A stretch of 64,000 nt of DNA. Source: Amycolatopsis acididurans (GTDB lineage: Bacteria; Actinomycetota; Actinomycetes; Mycobacteriales; Pseudonocardiaceae). The notes under the pieces are model-generated. The model did no database searches and was not told the DNA's origin. It saw only the letters and a program-made list of their open reading frames with translations. Numbering within the stretch: position 1 is the first letter of the stretch; each line of letters opens with the position of its first letter. Positions 29,044 through 35,880 of the stretch are shown here, one piece after another. The position numbers were made by a program, and so were the translations under genes. The stretch spans positions 62,001-126,000 of the forward strand of contig NZ_JAAXLS010000005.1 in the NCBI RefSeq assembly GCF_012328925.1, in the 5' to 3' direction.

Positions 29044-29376
29044 TCAGGCGGCGGGCTTCAAACCACCCGCGGCGAAGGCCACACCCGAGACGGTCTCGCC
29101 ACGGTCGTTCTTGAACGAGTACGGCGACACCCGGGCATCGATCAACTCGACCAACTGCCCCTCCTCGAAACCCTCACCGGGATCGGTCTCCAAAGTCACG
29201 CGGATCTCCTCGCCCTTCGACCCGCTGGCCTTCGCGAACAGCGACACCGCGAACCGAGTCACGCCATCCACGGTCACCACCTCCTCGCGGCCGTCCTTGT
29301 CCTTGCGGGTCTTCATCGCCGGTGCCTCCGCGACTCGAAGCCGGTAGCCGCTCAGGTTGACGGGGATGTTCCTCAT
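29044..29376 (-). CDS. SCO3933-family regulatory protein
   Basis: 110 aa. N-terminus MRNIPVNLSGYRLRVAEAPA and a beta-rich body (TRFAVSLFAKASGSKGEEIR; FEEGQLVELIDARVSPYSF; GVAFAAGGLKPAA) match the small OB-like proteins annotated as SCO3933 family in Streptomyces integrative elements and plasmids. Ssb-like folding is my inference. ATG with GAGGAGATCG upstream. Divergent from the GntR gene over a 127-bp region with a palindromic operator. Confidence 0.75.
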   Translation of the reverse strand: MRNIPVNLSGYRLRVAEAPAMKTRKDKDGREEVVTVDGVTRFAVSLFAKASGSKGEEIRVTLETDPGEGFEEGQLVELIDARVSPYSFKNDRGETVSGVAFAAGGLKPAA

Positions 29377-29425
29377 TTCGATCTCCTCCTGATCTGTGAC
29401 GTACTATGTCGTCCTATAACTAAGG

Positions 29426-29450
29426 TAGCACAGTGCTAGGACAGTGCTAG
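29426..29450. promoter_or_regulatory. Operator of the GntR/SCO3933-like divergon
   Basis: TAGCACAGTGCTA (29426-29438) is a 13-bp palindrome, and its right part ACAGTGCTAG (29430-29439) is repeated exactly at 29441-29450, one helical turn on. Lies in the only divergent promoter region of the element's middle part. Confidence 0.65.
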
Positions 29451-29503
29451 TAACCCATTCGGGTGAACTAGCGCGTTATATGTCGTGTCGGTACAGTCGA
29501 GTC

Positions 29504-29854
29504 ATGAGCCAGCCCCAACTTGCCGGTCATCCGTACCAGGCACTCGCCGCGTCGATCGCTAAAAAGATCGACTCTGGCGAACTCAAGCCGGGGGAGAAGC
29601 TCCCATCGGTCCGCGGGCTGGCCAAGGAGCAGGGCGTCTCGCCGATGACAGCCCAGAAGGCGCTGACTCAGTTAGCGGATGACGGATATGCCGAGGTCGT
29701 CGCCGGTCTCGGATACTTCATCACGCAGCCTCAGCCTCAGAGCCAGGATGAGCTGGACCCAATCCAGGCGGTACATCGCCAGATCGACGCCCTTCAGGCT
29801 GCCATCGCTGATATTGCACAGCGGGTCGAGAGGCTCGAAGGACGCTCGGACTGA
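29504..29854 (+). CDS. GntR-family regulator (KorSA-like)
   Basis: 116 aa from the ATG at 29504 (MSQPQLAGHPYQALAASIAK). Winged-helix: DSGELKPGEKLPSVRGLAKE then QGVSPMTAQKALTQLADDGY and the wing VVAGLGYF; the C-terminus is a short coiled coil (IDALQAAIADIAQRVERLEG) instead of a ligand domain. Same size and plan as KorSA, the GntR repressor that keeps pSAM2 integrated by repressing its activator. No RBS, so probably leaderless. Confidence 0.8.
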   Translation: MSQPQLAGHPYQALAASIAKKIDSGELKPGEKLPSVRGLAKEQGVSPMTAQKALTQLADDGYAEVVAGLGYFITQPQPQSQDELDPIQAVHRQIDALQAAIADIAQRVERLEGRSD

Positions 29855-29972
29855 TGTCTTGGCATTCGCGTTGTTCAAGCCGGGCGAGCCGCCCCAGTAC
29901 CTCGTTGACGTCGGATCGCAGTGCCGCCAGCCGGATCGCAATCCTGCGCAGTTCGTCGTGTTGCTCGCTCAT
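29721..29972 (-). CDS. Possible small coiled-coil protein, convergent to GntR gene
   Basis: 83 aa; the first 40 residues (EQHDELRRIAIRLAALRSDV, NEVLGRLARLEQREC) have a convincing leucine-rich helical pattern and lie outside the GntR gene. The remaining 43 residues overlap its 3' end and look like antisense shadow. No RBS. Either a real short gene with an overlapping tail or chance. Confidence 0.3.
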   Translation of the reverse strand: MSEQHDELRRIAIRLAALRSDVNEVLGRLARLEQRECQDISPSVLRASRPAVQYQRWQPEGRRSGDVPPGLGPAHPGSEAEAA

Positions 29973-30132
29973 GCCAATAACGATCGTCGGAAAACGATCA
30001 GTTGCACAGTGTCATAGCTGGTGTCATGTGCGTGAAGGGTGACACGGGCGCATCACCACCTCATCACCTCCCGACACCGCTGCGGAAATGCCACACTCGA
30101 TGACGAGGACCTCGATAGGCAGGGGGAACGAC

Positions 30133-31365
30133 ATGGCGGAGGACGTCCCATCCTGGGCCAGGCGTATCCGCGCGCTTCGCGAGGCGCGCGGGATGTCCCA
30201 GGCTGAAGCGTGCAATCAAATGCGGACGCACGCAGCTAAGCCGCTGCCTGAGGGTGACAACCTCCTGAGGCGGTGGAAGTCGTGGGAGCTGGGTGAGAAC
30301 AAGCCTGGTCCGCACTACGCACCGCTGATCGCAGCAACACTCGGCACGGTCAGTGCTGCGCTGTTTCCTCCGGTCGAACGCACCGAGTCTGGATTGACGG
30401 TCTTGACCGCAACGGGAATGGACACGATGGAAATCGTCAGCAGGCTGCAAGCCTCCGACATCAATGACGCCACGCTTGAAGGCCTGCGGATCACGGTCGA
30501 GAAGCTCTGCTCCGAATACCCCTACATGCCGCCCGAAACCCTGATACCCGAGGGGCGGCAGTGGCTGCGCCGCATCGTTGAGATGCAAGACCAGCGCCTC
30601 AGCTTCCGTCAGCGGAGGCAAACGCTCGAACTCGCTGGCTGGCTTGCCCTCCTTGTGGGGTGCCTTGAGTACGACCTCGGCGACCGCCGATCTGCGGAAG
30701 CCACCCGGAAGATGGCTCTCAGTCTCGGGCAAGACGTCGGAAGCGGCGGCATCCTCGGTTGGGCGCACGAGATGCGCGCCTGGTTTGCCCTGACGTCCGG
30801 CGACTACCGCGGGGTGCTTGCCGCGGCCGAGGCGGGCCAGGTAGCCGCGGGAAACCACAGCGTCGGAGTACAGCTCATCGCCCAGGAGGCGAAGGCTTGG
30901 GCTCGACTTGGCCGCAAGGACGAGATGGAGCGTGCCCTTGAACGGGGACGCGTCATGCTCGAAGCGATGCCGTATCCCGACAACACGGACAACCACTTCG
31001 TGGTCGATCCGGCGAAGTACGACTTCTACGTCATGGACTGCTATCGCCACATCGGTGAGGACCGCCTAGCCGAGACCCTCGCACAAGAGGTCATCCGGAG
31101 CGGGACCGACTTCAACGGCGACGAGCGCAAGCCGATGCGCGTGGCCGAAGCACGGATCACGCTTGGCGTGGCCGCCGCACGCGAAGGCGACCTTGATGAA
31201 GCCCTGACCTACGGCCGTCGCGCGATCGAAGCCCCACGGAAGTCACTGCCGTCCATCGCCCTGGTGTCTCAGGATCTCGCCAGCGTCCTTGCCGAGCGCT
31301 ATAACGGCCAGAGTGACGCCGACGAGTACCGCCACGACCTGATGCGCATCCAGCAAGGCCGGTAG
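30133..31365 (+). CDS. XRE-family HTH and TPR-domain regulator
   Basis: 410 aa from the ATG at 30133, with AGGGGGAACG upstream. N-terminal Cro/C1 HTH (about 8-75: RRIRALREARGMSQAEACNQ ... LIAATLGTVSAALF), with a longer loop than usual. Residues 130-410 are helical repeats of TPR type (LELAGWLALLVGCLEYDLGD; AHEMRAWFALTSGDYRGVLA; VAEARITLGVAAAREGDLDE; LASVLAERYN). This plan is typical of actinobacterial regulators that sense peptides or small ligands. May be the element's activator or a phage-immunity-type regulator. Confidence 0.82.
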   Translation: MAEDVPSWARRIRALREARGMSQAEACNQMRTHAAKPLPEGDNLLRRWKSWELGENKPGPHYAPLIAATLGTVSAALFPPVERTESGLTVLTATGMDTMEIVSRLQASDINDATLEGLRITVEKLCSEYPYMPPETLIPEGRQWLRRIVEMQDQRLSFRQRRQTLELAGWLALLVGCLEYDLGDRRSAEATRKMALSLGQDVGSGGILGWAHEMRAWFALTSGDYRGVLAAAEAGQVAAGNHSVGVQLIAQEAKAWARLGRKDEMERALERGRVMLEAMPYPDNTDNHFVVDPAKYDFYVMDCYRHIGEDRLAETLAQEVIRSGTDFNGDERKPMRVAEARITLGVAAAREGDLDEALTYGRRAIEAPRKSLPSIALVSQDLASVLAERYNGQSDADEYRHDLMRIQQGR

Positions 31366-31405
31366 CACCTCGGAGCCAAGGCCAGCAGCCGTGACGCAGT
31401 GCCGT

Positions 31406-31579
31406 GTTCAGAGTTTCCTTACTTGTTCAAGGCGGCCCCTTCGGGGCCGCTGGCCTCAGCGCCTTTGACCGCCGCCCAAGCGGAGGCATGCGGCCTGCCG
31501 GCCGGTCCTCCGCGGGCGGCGGTGGCGTGAGGTGGCCAGCGGCCTTATCCGAAGGGGCCGCCAAACAGGCACGCTGAAC
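31406..31579. repeat. Long imperfect palindrome A (about 174 bp)
   Basis: Arms pair outward to inward: GTTCAG (31406-31411)/CTGAAC (31574-31579); 31431-31455 with 31534-31562 (about 25 bp, containing GGCGGCCCCTTCGG and GGCCGCTGGCC in both); ACCGCCGCCC (31468-31477)/GGGCGGCGGT (31514-31523); GCGGAGG/CCTCCGC inside. An outer CCTCGGAG (31368-31375)/CTCCGAGG (31604-31611) may extend it. Gene-free DNA directly after the XRE-TPR gene. Confidence 0.75.
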
Positions 31580-31672
31580 GAGATGCCCTCGCCGGGCGGC
31601 AACCTCCGAGGAGACCGGGACCAGCACGACGGGGGAGCGGTACCAGTCGGGCAGGCTCGTTGCGATCGTCGT

Positions 31673-31882
31673 GGACTCCTGCGGCGGTCTCCTCGTCGGC
31701 AAGACGGGTGTCTATCAGGTCGTTCGGGGCACTCCGGGCACAGTCATCCGGGCGAACCGGCCGTCGCTGCGAGACCGGTGGTGCTGGTACTCGAAGCCGG
31801 TCCACCCGGATGACCGACCCTCCGCGTCCCAAACGACCTGATCGGCAGACACCAGCCGACGAGGAGACCGCCGAAGGAGCCC
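31673..31882. repeat. Long imperfect palindrome B (210 bp)
   Basis: Left arm 31673-31761 pairs with right arm 31796-31882 with few gaps: GGACTCCTGCGGCGGTC with GACCGCCGAAGGAGCCC; GTCTCCTCGTCGGC with GCCGACGAGGAGAC; ATCAGGTCGTT with AACGACCTGAT; GTCATCCGGG and ACCGGC with GCCGGT and CCCGGATGAC. The apical loop is about 34 nt. One plus-strand frame is open across it, but without a start codon or RBS. The rest of 31366-31914 contains no supported gene. Confidence 0.78.
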
Positions 31883-31914
31883 CTCCTTGTAGGTGAGCGA
31901 ATGCCGTCGGGTCT

Positions 31915-32301
31915 CTAATCGTGCTTAAGCGTTAAGGGCTTGGCCTCCAAGCCAATAAAGAGCGGTTGACCAGGGCGAACGCGTGTTGCGCCGGACGCTA
32001 CGCCTTCTTGGATGAACGGGAATACAGCAGGCACGACGGTATCGTCAAGGAAGCGAGTGATCTCGTCTTCGTCCGGCTCGTCGCTCAGCGGATGCTCACC
32101 GAAACGAGCTATGTGAGTTTGGAAGACTGTCAGGTTGTCGTCCCGGACTCGCGTGATTATCCGGAACAGGGCTGCGTCACCCTCCCGCCGGTACTGGAAG
32201 TCGATCCGAAATTTGCCCTCGAAATCCGACTCGACTTCCTCGACAGTCGCCTGATACGCCGTGCACTGCACGTAGTCGGGCGTCCAGTTGTTCTCAGACA
32301 C
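31915..32301 (-). CDS. SecB-like chaperone of a toxin-antitoxin-chaperone module
   Basis: 128 aa from the GTG at 32301. Beta-strands (QCTAYQATVEEVESDFEGKF; RIDFQYRREGDAALFRIITR; TVFQTHIARFGEH) are followed by the helical region DDTVVPAVFPFIQEGVASGA and RPGQPLFIGLE, which parallels SecB's LFPYAREC-I...-RG-FP-L-L segment. Third gene after toxin and antitoxin, overlapping the antitoxin by 8 bp, the same order as Rv1955-Rv1956-Rv1957. Expected to protect and fold the antitoxin. Family assignment is by pattern, not search. Confidence 0.7.
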   Translation of the reverse strand: MSENNWTPDYVQCTAYQATVEEVESDFEGKFRIDFQYRREGDAALFRIITRVRDDNLTVFQTHIARFGEHPLSDEPDEDEITRFLDDTVVPAVFPFIQEGVASGATRVRPGQPLFIGLEAKPLTLKHD

Positions 32302-32746
32302 CGACCTCAACCCGTCCTCGCCGCACGTTGATAGGACGACCCTTGACGGCCGAACGAGTTGCAACGGTCGCCCAACCTTGGACCGCCTCGTGCGTACGAG
32401 GCAGGTCAGGCTCGTGCTTGGCGTCAACATGGTGCACGTTGCGGGGCACCTTGACGGTGAAGCTGAGCTCCGCGTCGGCCACCTCGTGTCGTATGTGCGC
32501 GCCTACCGCGAGCGCGTAACGGCGGAGCGTCGAGAGGCGTGGATCGCTGGTCATTGACTCGATGTCGGACACAACGCTTTGCGTCCTGCCCATCAGTCGT
32601 CCCAGCTCAGTCTGACTGAGTCCGCGACGTTTCCGCAGCTCAACGAGTTCTCGAACCCACTTGTAGTCTTCCTCGGTAAGGTCACGGGCAAGCACCTGTT
32701 GTGGGTTCGACTCATCGAAGCCAAGCAACTCGTCTAGCTCATCCAT
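32294..32746 (-). CDS. higA: HigA1-like XRE antitoxin with C-terminal chaperone-addiction extension
   Basis: 150 aa from the ATG at 32746 (a GTG one codon up is also possible; AAAGGGA upstream). XRE HTH: ELVELRKRRGLSQTELGRLM, then SDPRLSTLRRYALAVGAHIR. The long C-terminal extension (about 95-150), ending INVRRGRVEVGV, resembles the end of HigA1 (Rv1956), where the ChAD segment binds SecB-TA. Binds the toxin and the operator; autorepressor by family knowledge. A short palindrome lies just upstream. Confidence 0.8.
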   Translation of the reverse strand: MDELDELLGFDESNPQQVLARDLTEEDYKWVRELVELRKRRGLSQTELGRLMGRTQSVVSDIESMTSDPRLSTLRRYALAVGAHIRHEVADAELSFTVKVPRNVHHVDAKHEPDLPRTHEAVQGWATVATRSAVKGRPINVRRGRVEVGV

Positions 32747-32761
32747 CACGGGGTCCCTTTG

Positions 32762-32779
32762 TATCGGTTAAACCCGATA
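32762..32779. promoter_or_regulatory. Palindrome between toxin and antitoxin genes
   Basis: TATCGG-TTAAAC-CCGATA, 6-bp arms, 16 bp upstream of the antitoxin start. Candidate HigA operator or internal antitoxin promoter element. Confidence 0.5.
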
Positions 32780-32785
32780 GTAGGT

Positions 32786-33229
32786 CTATTGATCCTGCAA
32801 CCACCAGTTGTAGCGCGTCACAGCTTCGTCAATGTCCAAATCCTGTCCTTCCGGCGACAACTTCTCGGCGAATCGAAGTGCCAACATGACACGCTGCTGG
32901 TAGAGACGCACCGGCTCGCAGTAGTAGAGCCGCCACCAGCGAAGCTCGCATGGATGCATCTCACGTTCCCAACGCAACTCGTGGATGCCTGATGCGCGTG
33001 CCATGTCAGTCTTAACATCGTCCGGTCGGACGAGCTCGCCTCGTTCGGCGGATCGGAGCTTCGCCTTGACGTCCTCCATGAAGAGGTCCCGAGCGACTGT
33101 CCCGTCCCGCGCTTCAACGATGGCTGCCTCGTCTCGGATCTCCTTTAGAGGCACCTTCACGCCGTTGCGCGTGTAGAACCGCCATTGGCCGCCGCCGCTG
33201 CAAGCGAACGACCTTTGCCCTGCCGTCAC
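32786..33229 (-). CDS. higB: HigB1-like RelE-superfamily toxin
   Basis: 147 aa from the GTG at 33229, chosen because TTGGGAGGT lies just upstream; the frame is open 26 codons further. GQWRFYTRNG near the start, then DDVKTDMARASGIHELRWER, LRWWRLYYCEPVRLYQQRVM and a C-terminal IDEAVTRYNWWLQDQ parallel HigB1 (Rv1955: ..ILELRWHEANNHFRVLFF..). HigB toxins are ribosome-dependent mRNA interferases. First gene of the TAC operon. The region between RVM and the C-terminus is divergent, so activity is not assured. Confidence 0.72.
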   Translation of the reverse strand: MTAGQRSFACSGGGQWRFYTRNGVKVPLKEIRDEAAIVEARDGTVARDLFMEDVKAKLRSAERGELVRPDDVKTDMARASGIHELRWEREMHPCELRWWRLYYCEPVRLYQQRVMLALRFAEKLSPEGQDLDIDEAVTRYNWWLQDQ

Positions 33230-33353
33230 GCGACCTCCCAAAGCGCTGTACACCTGTATCCTCGACTGCTCGCACAGCGTTACGACGACGGGGCGCGATC
33301 GGGACACAGAGCGTTGGCTACGCCTCGGTCAAGGCCGCCTGAACCCCTCTATC

Positions 33354-33372
33354 AAGTCAGCAGAAAGTCAGC
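33354..33372 (+). repeat. Right pair of AAGTCAGC repeats (candidate arm-type sites)
   Basis: AAGTCAGC at 33354-33361 and 33365-33372, 98 bp inside attR, same 11-bp period and orientation as the left pair. The 33230-33469 interval contains no supported gene besides the toxin's possible longer start. Confidence 0.6.
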
Positions 33373-33469
33373 GAAAGCACTACCACCAGCCGAGACACGA
33401 CGCTATAAGGCGACACGTTTCCGCACCGCAACAACACTGAATAATCCTGGTCAGCGGCACGGAACCACG

Positions 33470-33512
33470 TTTGCAAGGCAGAGGTCAGGGGTTCGATTCC
33501 CCTCAGCTCCAC
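33470..33512 (+). repeat. attR, right 43-bp direct repeat of the AICE
   Basis: Exact copy of 21329-21371, i.e. the tRNA-Ala 3' half left over after integration. It lacks a 5' half, so it is not a tRNA. The chromosome resumes with the YihY stop codon 4 bp later. Confidence 0.95.
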
Positions 33513-33515
33513 GCG

Positions 33516-34457
33516 TCACCGGGTGAACCTGGTGTCCACCTGTTCGTCCTCGTGGTAGGCGCGTTCCTCGGCATACGACTCGTAGGCCCGGTGGTCGGCC
33601 TCGGTGTCCGGGGCATTCGTCAGCGCGCGCGGGTGTAGCCGGTCCTTGAGCACCACATTGAGCTGCGCCCCCAGCAGCGTGATGACACTCTGCAGGTAGA
33701 ACCACCACAGCAACGTGATCACCGTCGCGAAGTGGCCGTACGTGCTCTGCGCCTTCTGCAGGTAATGGCTGATGATCAGCGACGACAACGACTGCAGCAC
33801 CCAGAACAGCACGCCCGACAGCACCGCGCCGGGAAGCACGTCGCGGGTGGTGATCTCCCGGTCGGTCAGGATCCGGAACGCGGCGATGAACAAGGCCACG
33901 TCCAGCGCGATCGCCAGGACGTAGCCGAGCACGCGGACCGCCCAGCCCAGTTCGATCGCGTTCGCCGCGCCCGAGGCGAAACTGCTGATCAGCGTGCTGA
34001 CCACCAGTCCAAGACCGATCGTCACCAGCACCCCGACACTGCGGGCGATCTGCTCGGTGACCTTCGGCCGCCGGGCCATCGGCAGTTCCCACACCGAATT
34101 GAACGCGAACTGCGTGATCCGCACGACCGACAGCCCGCTCCACAGGGCGCTGACCAGCCCGAGCACCAGCGCCCACCACGACCCGCTCAACCCGCGAACG
34201 CTGCCGGGATCCAGCAGGGGAAGCATCTGGCTCACGTTGGTCAGCACGTCCCCCTTCACGCCCGCCGGCAGCACGAACCCGAGCAGGGTCACGAACACCA
34301 GGAACAACGGAAAGATCGAGAAGAACGCCCAGAAGGCGATCATGCTCGCGAGGTTCGTGGACTGGTCCTCGGCGAACTTCCGCGCCACCGCGACCGGGAT
34401 GCCCACGGACTTGTGCTCGCGCTGGAATTCGTCGACCTTCGCCAACCGTTCCTTCAT
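33516..34457 (-). CDS. YihY/BrkB-family inner-membrane protein
   Basis: 313 aa with six TM helices between about 35 and 270 and the family motifs NLASMIAFWAFFSIFPLFLV near the N-terminus and ALWSGLSVVRITQFAFNSVW. Once mis-annotated as ribonuclease BN; real function unknown. The C-terminal 40 residues are hydrophilic and charged. ATG with AAGGAACG-type weak signal. Convergent to tRNA-Ala in the element-free chromosome. Confidence 0.85.
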   Translation of the reverse strand: MKERLAKVDEFQREHKSVGIPVAVARKFAEDQSTNLASMIAFWAFFSIFPLFLVFVTLLGFVLPAGVKGDVLTNVSQMLPLLDPGSVRGLSGSWWALVLGLVSALWSGLSVVRITQFAFNSVWELPMARRPKVTEQIARSVGVLVTIGLGLVVSTLISSFASGAANAIELGWAVRVLGYVLAIALDVALFIAAFRILTDREITTRDVLPGAVLSGVLFWVLQSLSSLIISHYLQKAQSTYGHFATVITLLWWFYLQSVITLLGAQLNVVLKDRLHPRALTNAPDTEADHRAYESYAEERAYHEDEQVDTRFTR

Positions 34458-34513
34458 AGTCGTCCGTTACCCGGCCGGCGCCGGGTCAATCCCCGAACCA
34501 GTAGATTCGGGGT

Positions 34514-35020
34514 ATGACCTGGACGGCACCCGAAGCCACCGACGTCGATGGATCGACCGCGGCCGATGAACGCGCCATGCTGTCCGGTTACCTTGCCTGG
34601 CAACGGTCCATTCTGTTGCGCAAGTGCGGCGGGCTCACCGGCGAGCAGCTTGCCCAGCGCGCTGTGCCGCCGTCCAGCCTGTCGTTGCTCGGGCTCATTC
34701 GGCACCTGGCCAAGGTCGAACGCACCTGGTTCCGCATCCGGTTCGCCGGGCTGGGCGTCGAGCCGTTGTTTCCCCGGCGTGACGAGGACTTCGACGACAT
34801 CGACGCCGACGGCGCACCCGCGGCGTACGCCCGGCTCATCGAGGAGATGCGGCTCGCCGACAAAGCCGTCGCCGACGCGGCGCTCGACGACTTCTTCCTC
34901 CACAACGGACAGAAGTTCTCCGTCCGTTTCCTCTACCTGCACATGATCCAGGAGTACGCGCGCCACAACGGGCATGCCGACCTCCTCCGTGAGCGCATCG
35001 ACGGCGTCACCGGAGCATGA
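34514..35020 (+). CDS. DinB-like DUF664 protein
   Basis: 168 aa four-helix-bundle protein: LGLIRHLAKVERTWFRIRFA carries the first metal-ligand His, and HMIQEYARHNGHADLLRERI the C-terminal pair. DUF664/DinB proteins are thiol-dependent transferases, in actinobacteria often mycothiol-linked; the reaction is unassigned. An inverted repeat CCCCGAA/TTCGGGG (34491-34512) sits directly before the ATG and may fold in the leader or act as an operator. ATGA overlap with the next gene. Confidence 0.85.
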   Translation: MTWTAPEATDVDGSTAADERAMLSGYLAWQRSILLRKCGGLTGEQLAQRAVPPSSLSLLGLIRHLAKVERTWFRIRFAGLGVEPLFPRRDEDFDDIDADGAPAAYARLIEEMRLADKAVADAALDDFFLHNGQKFSVRFLYLHMIQEYARHNGHADLLRERIDGVTGA

Positions 35021-35880
35021 GCAAGCGCCAGAAGCCAGTCCGCCCGACACCCGGCGAGTATCCGGTCCGGTTCGGCACCGCCGAGCTCATCGCCGACGCC
35101 GATCGCCGCGACAGCTGGCTGCTCAGCGTCGACGGCATCGCGCAGTCCTATGTGGACCTGTCCGACCCGACGCACCTCGAATTCGAGTACGTGCGCCGCA
35201 TCGCCGACGTGGTCGACTCGCTGCCCGCCGGTCCGCTCGACGCGCTCCACCTCGGTGGCGCGGGCTGCACGTTGCCGCGCTACCTCGCGGCCACCCGGCC
35301 CGGCTCACGGCAGCTCGTCTTCGACGCCGACGGCGAGCTCATCGAACTCGTCCGCGAGCAGCTCGATCTTCGCTCCGTCCCCGGTCTCCGCGTCCGCATC
35401 ACCGACGCCCGCGCCGGAGTCGTGACCCGCCGCGACGACTCGGCCGATATCGTCGTCGCCGACGTTTTCGAGCGTGGCACGCTCGCCGGCGGGATCGCGA
35501 CGCGAGAGTTCACCACCGACGTCGCGCGCGTGCTCCGCCCGTCGGGCACGTACCTGATGAACATCGCCGACGGGCCCGGCCTGTTCTTCAGCCGCCGGGT
35601 CACCGCGACCATCGCCGAGCTCTTCCCGCACGCCCTGCTGCTCGCCGAACCGGGAGTGCTGCGTGGCCGCCGCTTCGGCAACGTGGTGCTCGCGGCGTCG
35701 GCCAACGAGCTGCCCGTCGAGGCTGTCGCGGCTCGGGCGGCGTCGGCGGCCTTTCCGGCGCGCTGCGTCGCGGGGGTGGACCTGGAAAACTTCGCGGCCA
35801 GGGCGAAACCGCTCACCGACGAATCGCCGATGATGGCGCCGCCGCTGCCCGGCGATCCGCTGGGCCCGTCAAAGAACTAG
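35017..35880 (+). CDS. Spermidine-synthase-like Rossmann methyltransferase-fold protein
   Basis: 287 aa. ALHLGGAGCTLPRYLAATRP is the spermidine-synthase nucleotide-fold motif I (usually GGGDG), then QLVFDADGELIELVREQLDL and DIVVADVFE. The GGGDG signature is degenerate (GGAGC), so polyamine synthesis is doubtful; actinobacterial members are usually annotated only as fused-MFS/spermidine-synthase-like. Co-translated with the DUF664 gene (ATGA) and converging with threonine dehydratase by 12 bp. Confidence 0.75.
   Translation: MSKRQKPVRPTPGEYPVRFGTAELIADADRRDSWLLSVDGIAQSYVDLSDPTHLEFEYVRRIADVVDSLPAGPLDALHLGGAGCTLPRYLAATRPGSRQLVFDADGELIELVREQLDLRSVPGLRVRITDARAGVVTRRDDSADIVVADVFERGTLAGGIATREFTTDVARVLRPSGTYLMNIADGPGLFFSRRVTATIAELFPHALLLAEPGVLRGRRFGNVVLAASANELPVEAVAARAASAAFPARCVAGVDLENFAARAKPLTDESPMMAPPLPGDPLGPSKN

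Larger units (their letters stand above)
21329..33469. mobile_element. 12.1-kb actinomycete integrative and conjugative element (AICE) in tRNA-Ala
   Basis: Bounded by identical 43-bp repeats at the tRNA-Ala 3' end (21329-21371 and 33470-33512). Content in order: int, xis, RepSA-like rep, Spd-like membrane proteins, TraB/FtsK translocase, six small genes, SCO3933-like and GntR divergon, XRE-TPR regulator, a palindrome-rich noncoding region and a TAC module. This is the pSAM2-type plan: rolling-circle replication after excision and single-protein dsDNA transfer, with no relaxase. The neighbours on both sides (DLW-39/tRNA-Ala and YihY) are ordinary chromosomal genes. It looks complete. Confidence 0.92.

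Noticed and set aside
31532..31813. Open frames across palindrome B, one reading VAIVVDSCGGLLVGKTGVYQ
   Set aside because: No start codon with RBS, and the DNA is explained by the inverted repeat; a decayed gene remains possible but unsupported.
33470..33512. Second tRNA-Ala
   Set aside because: Only the 3' half is present; it is attR.
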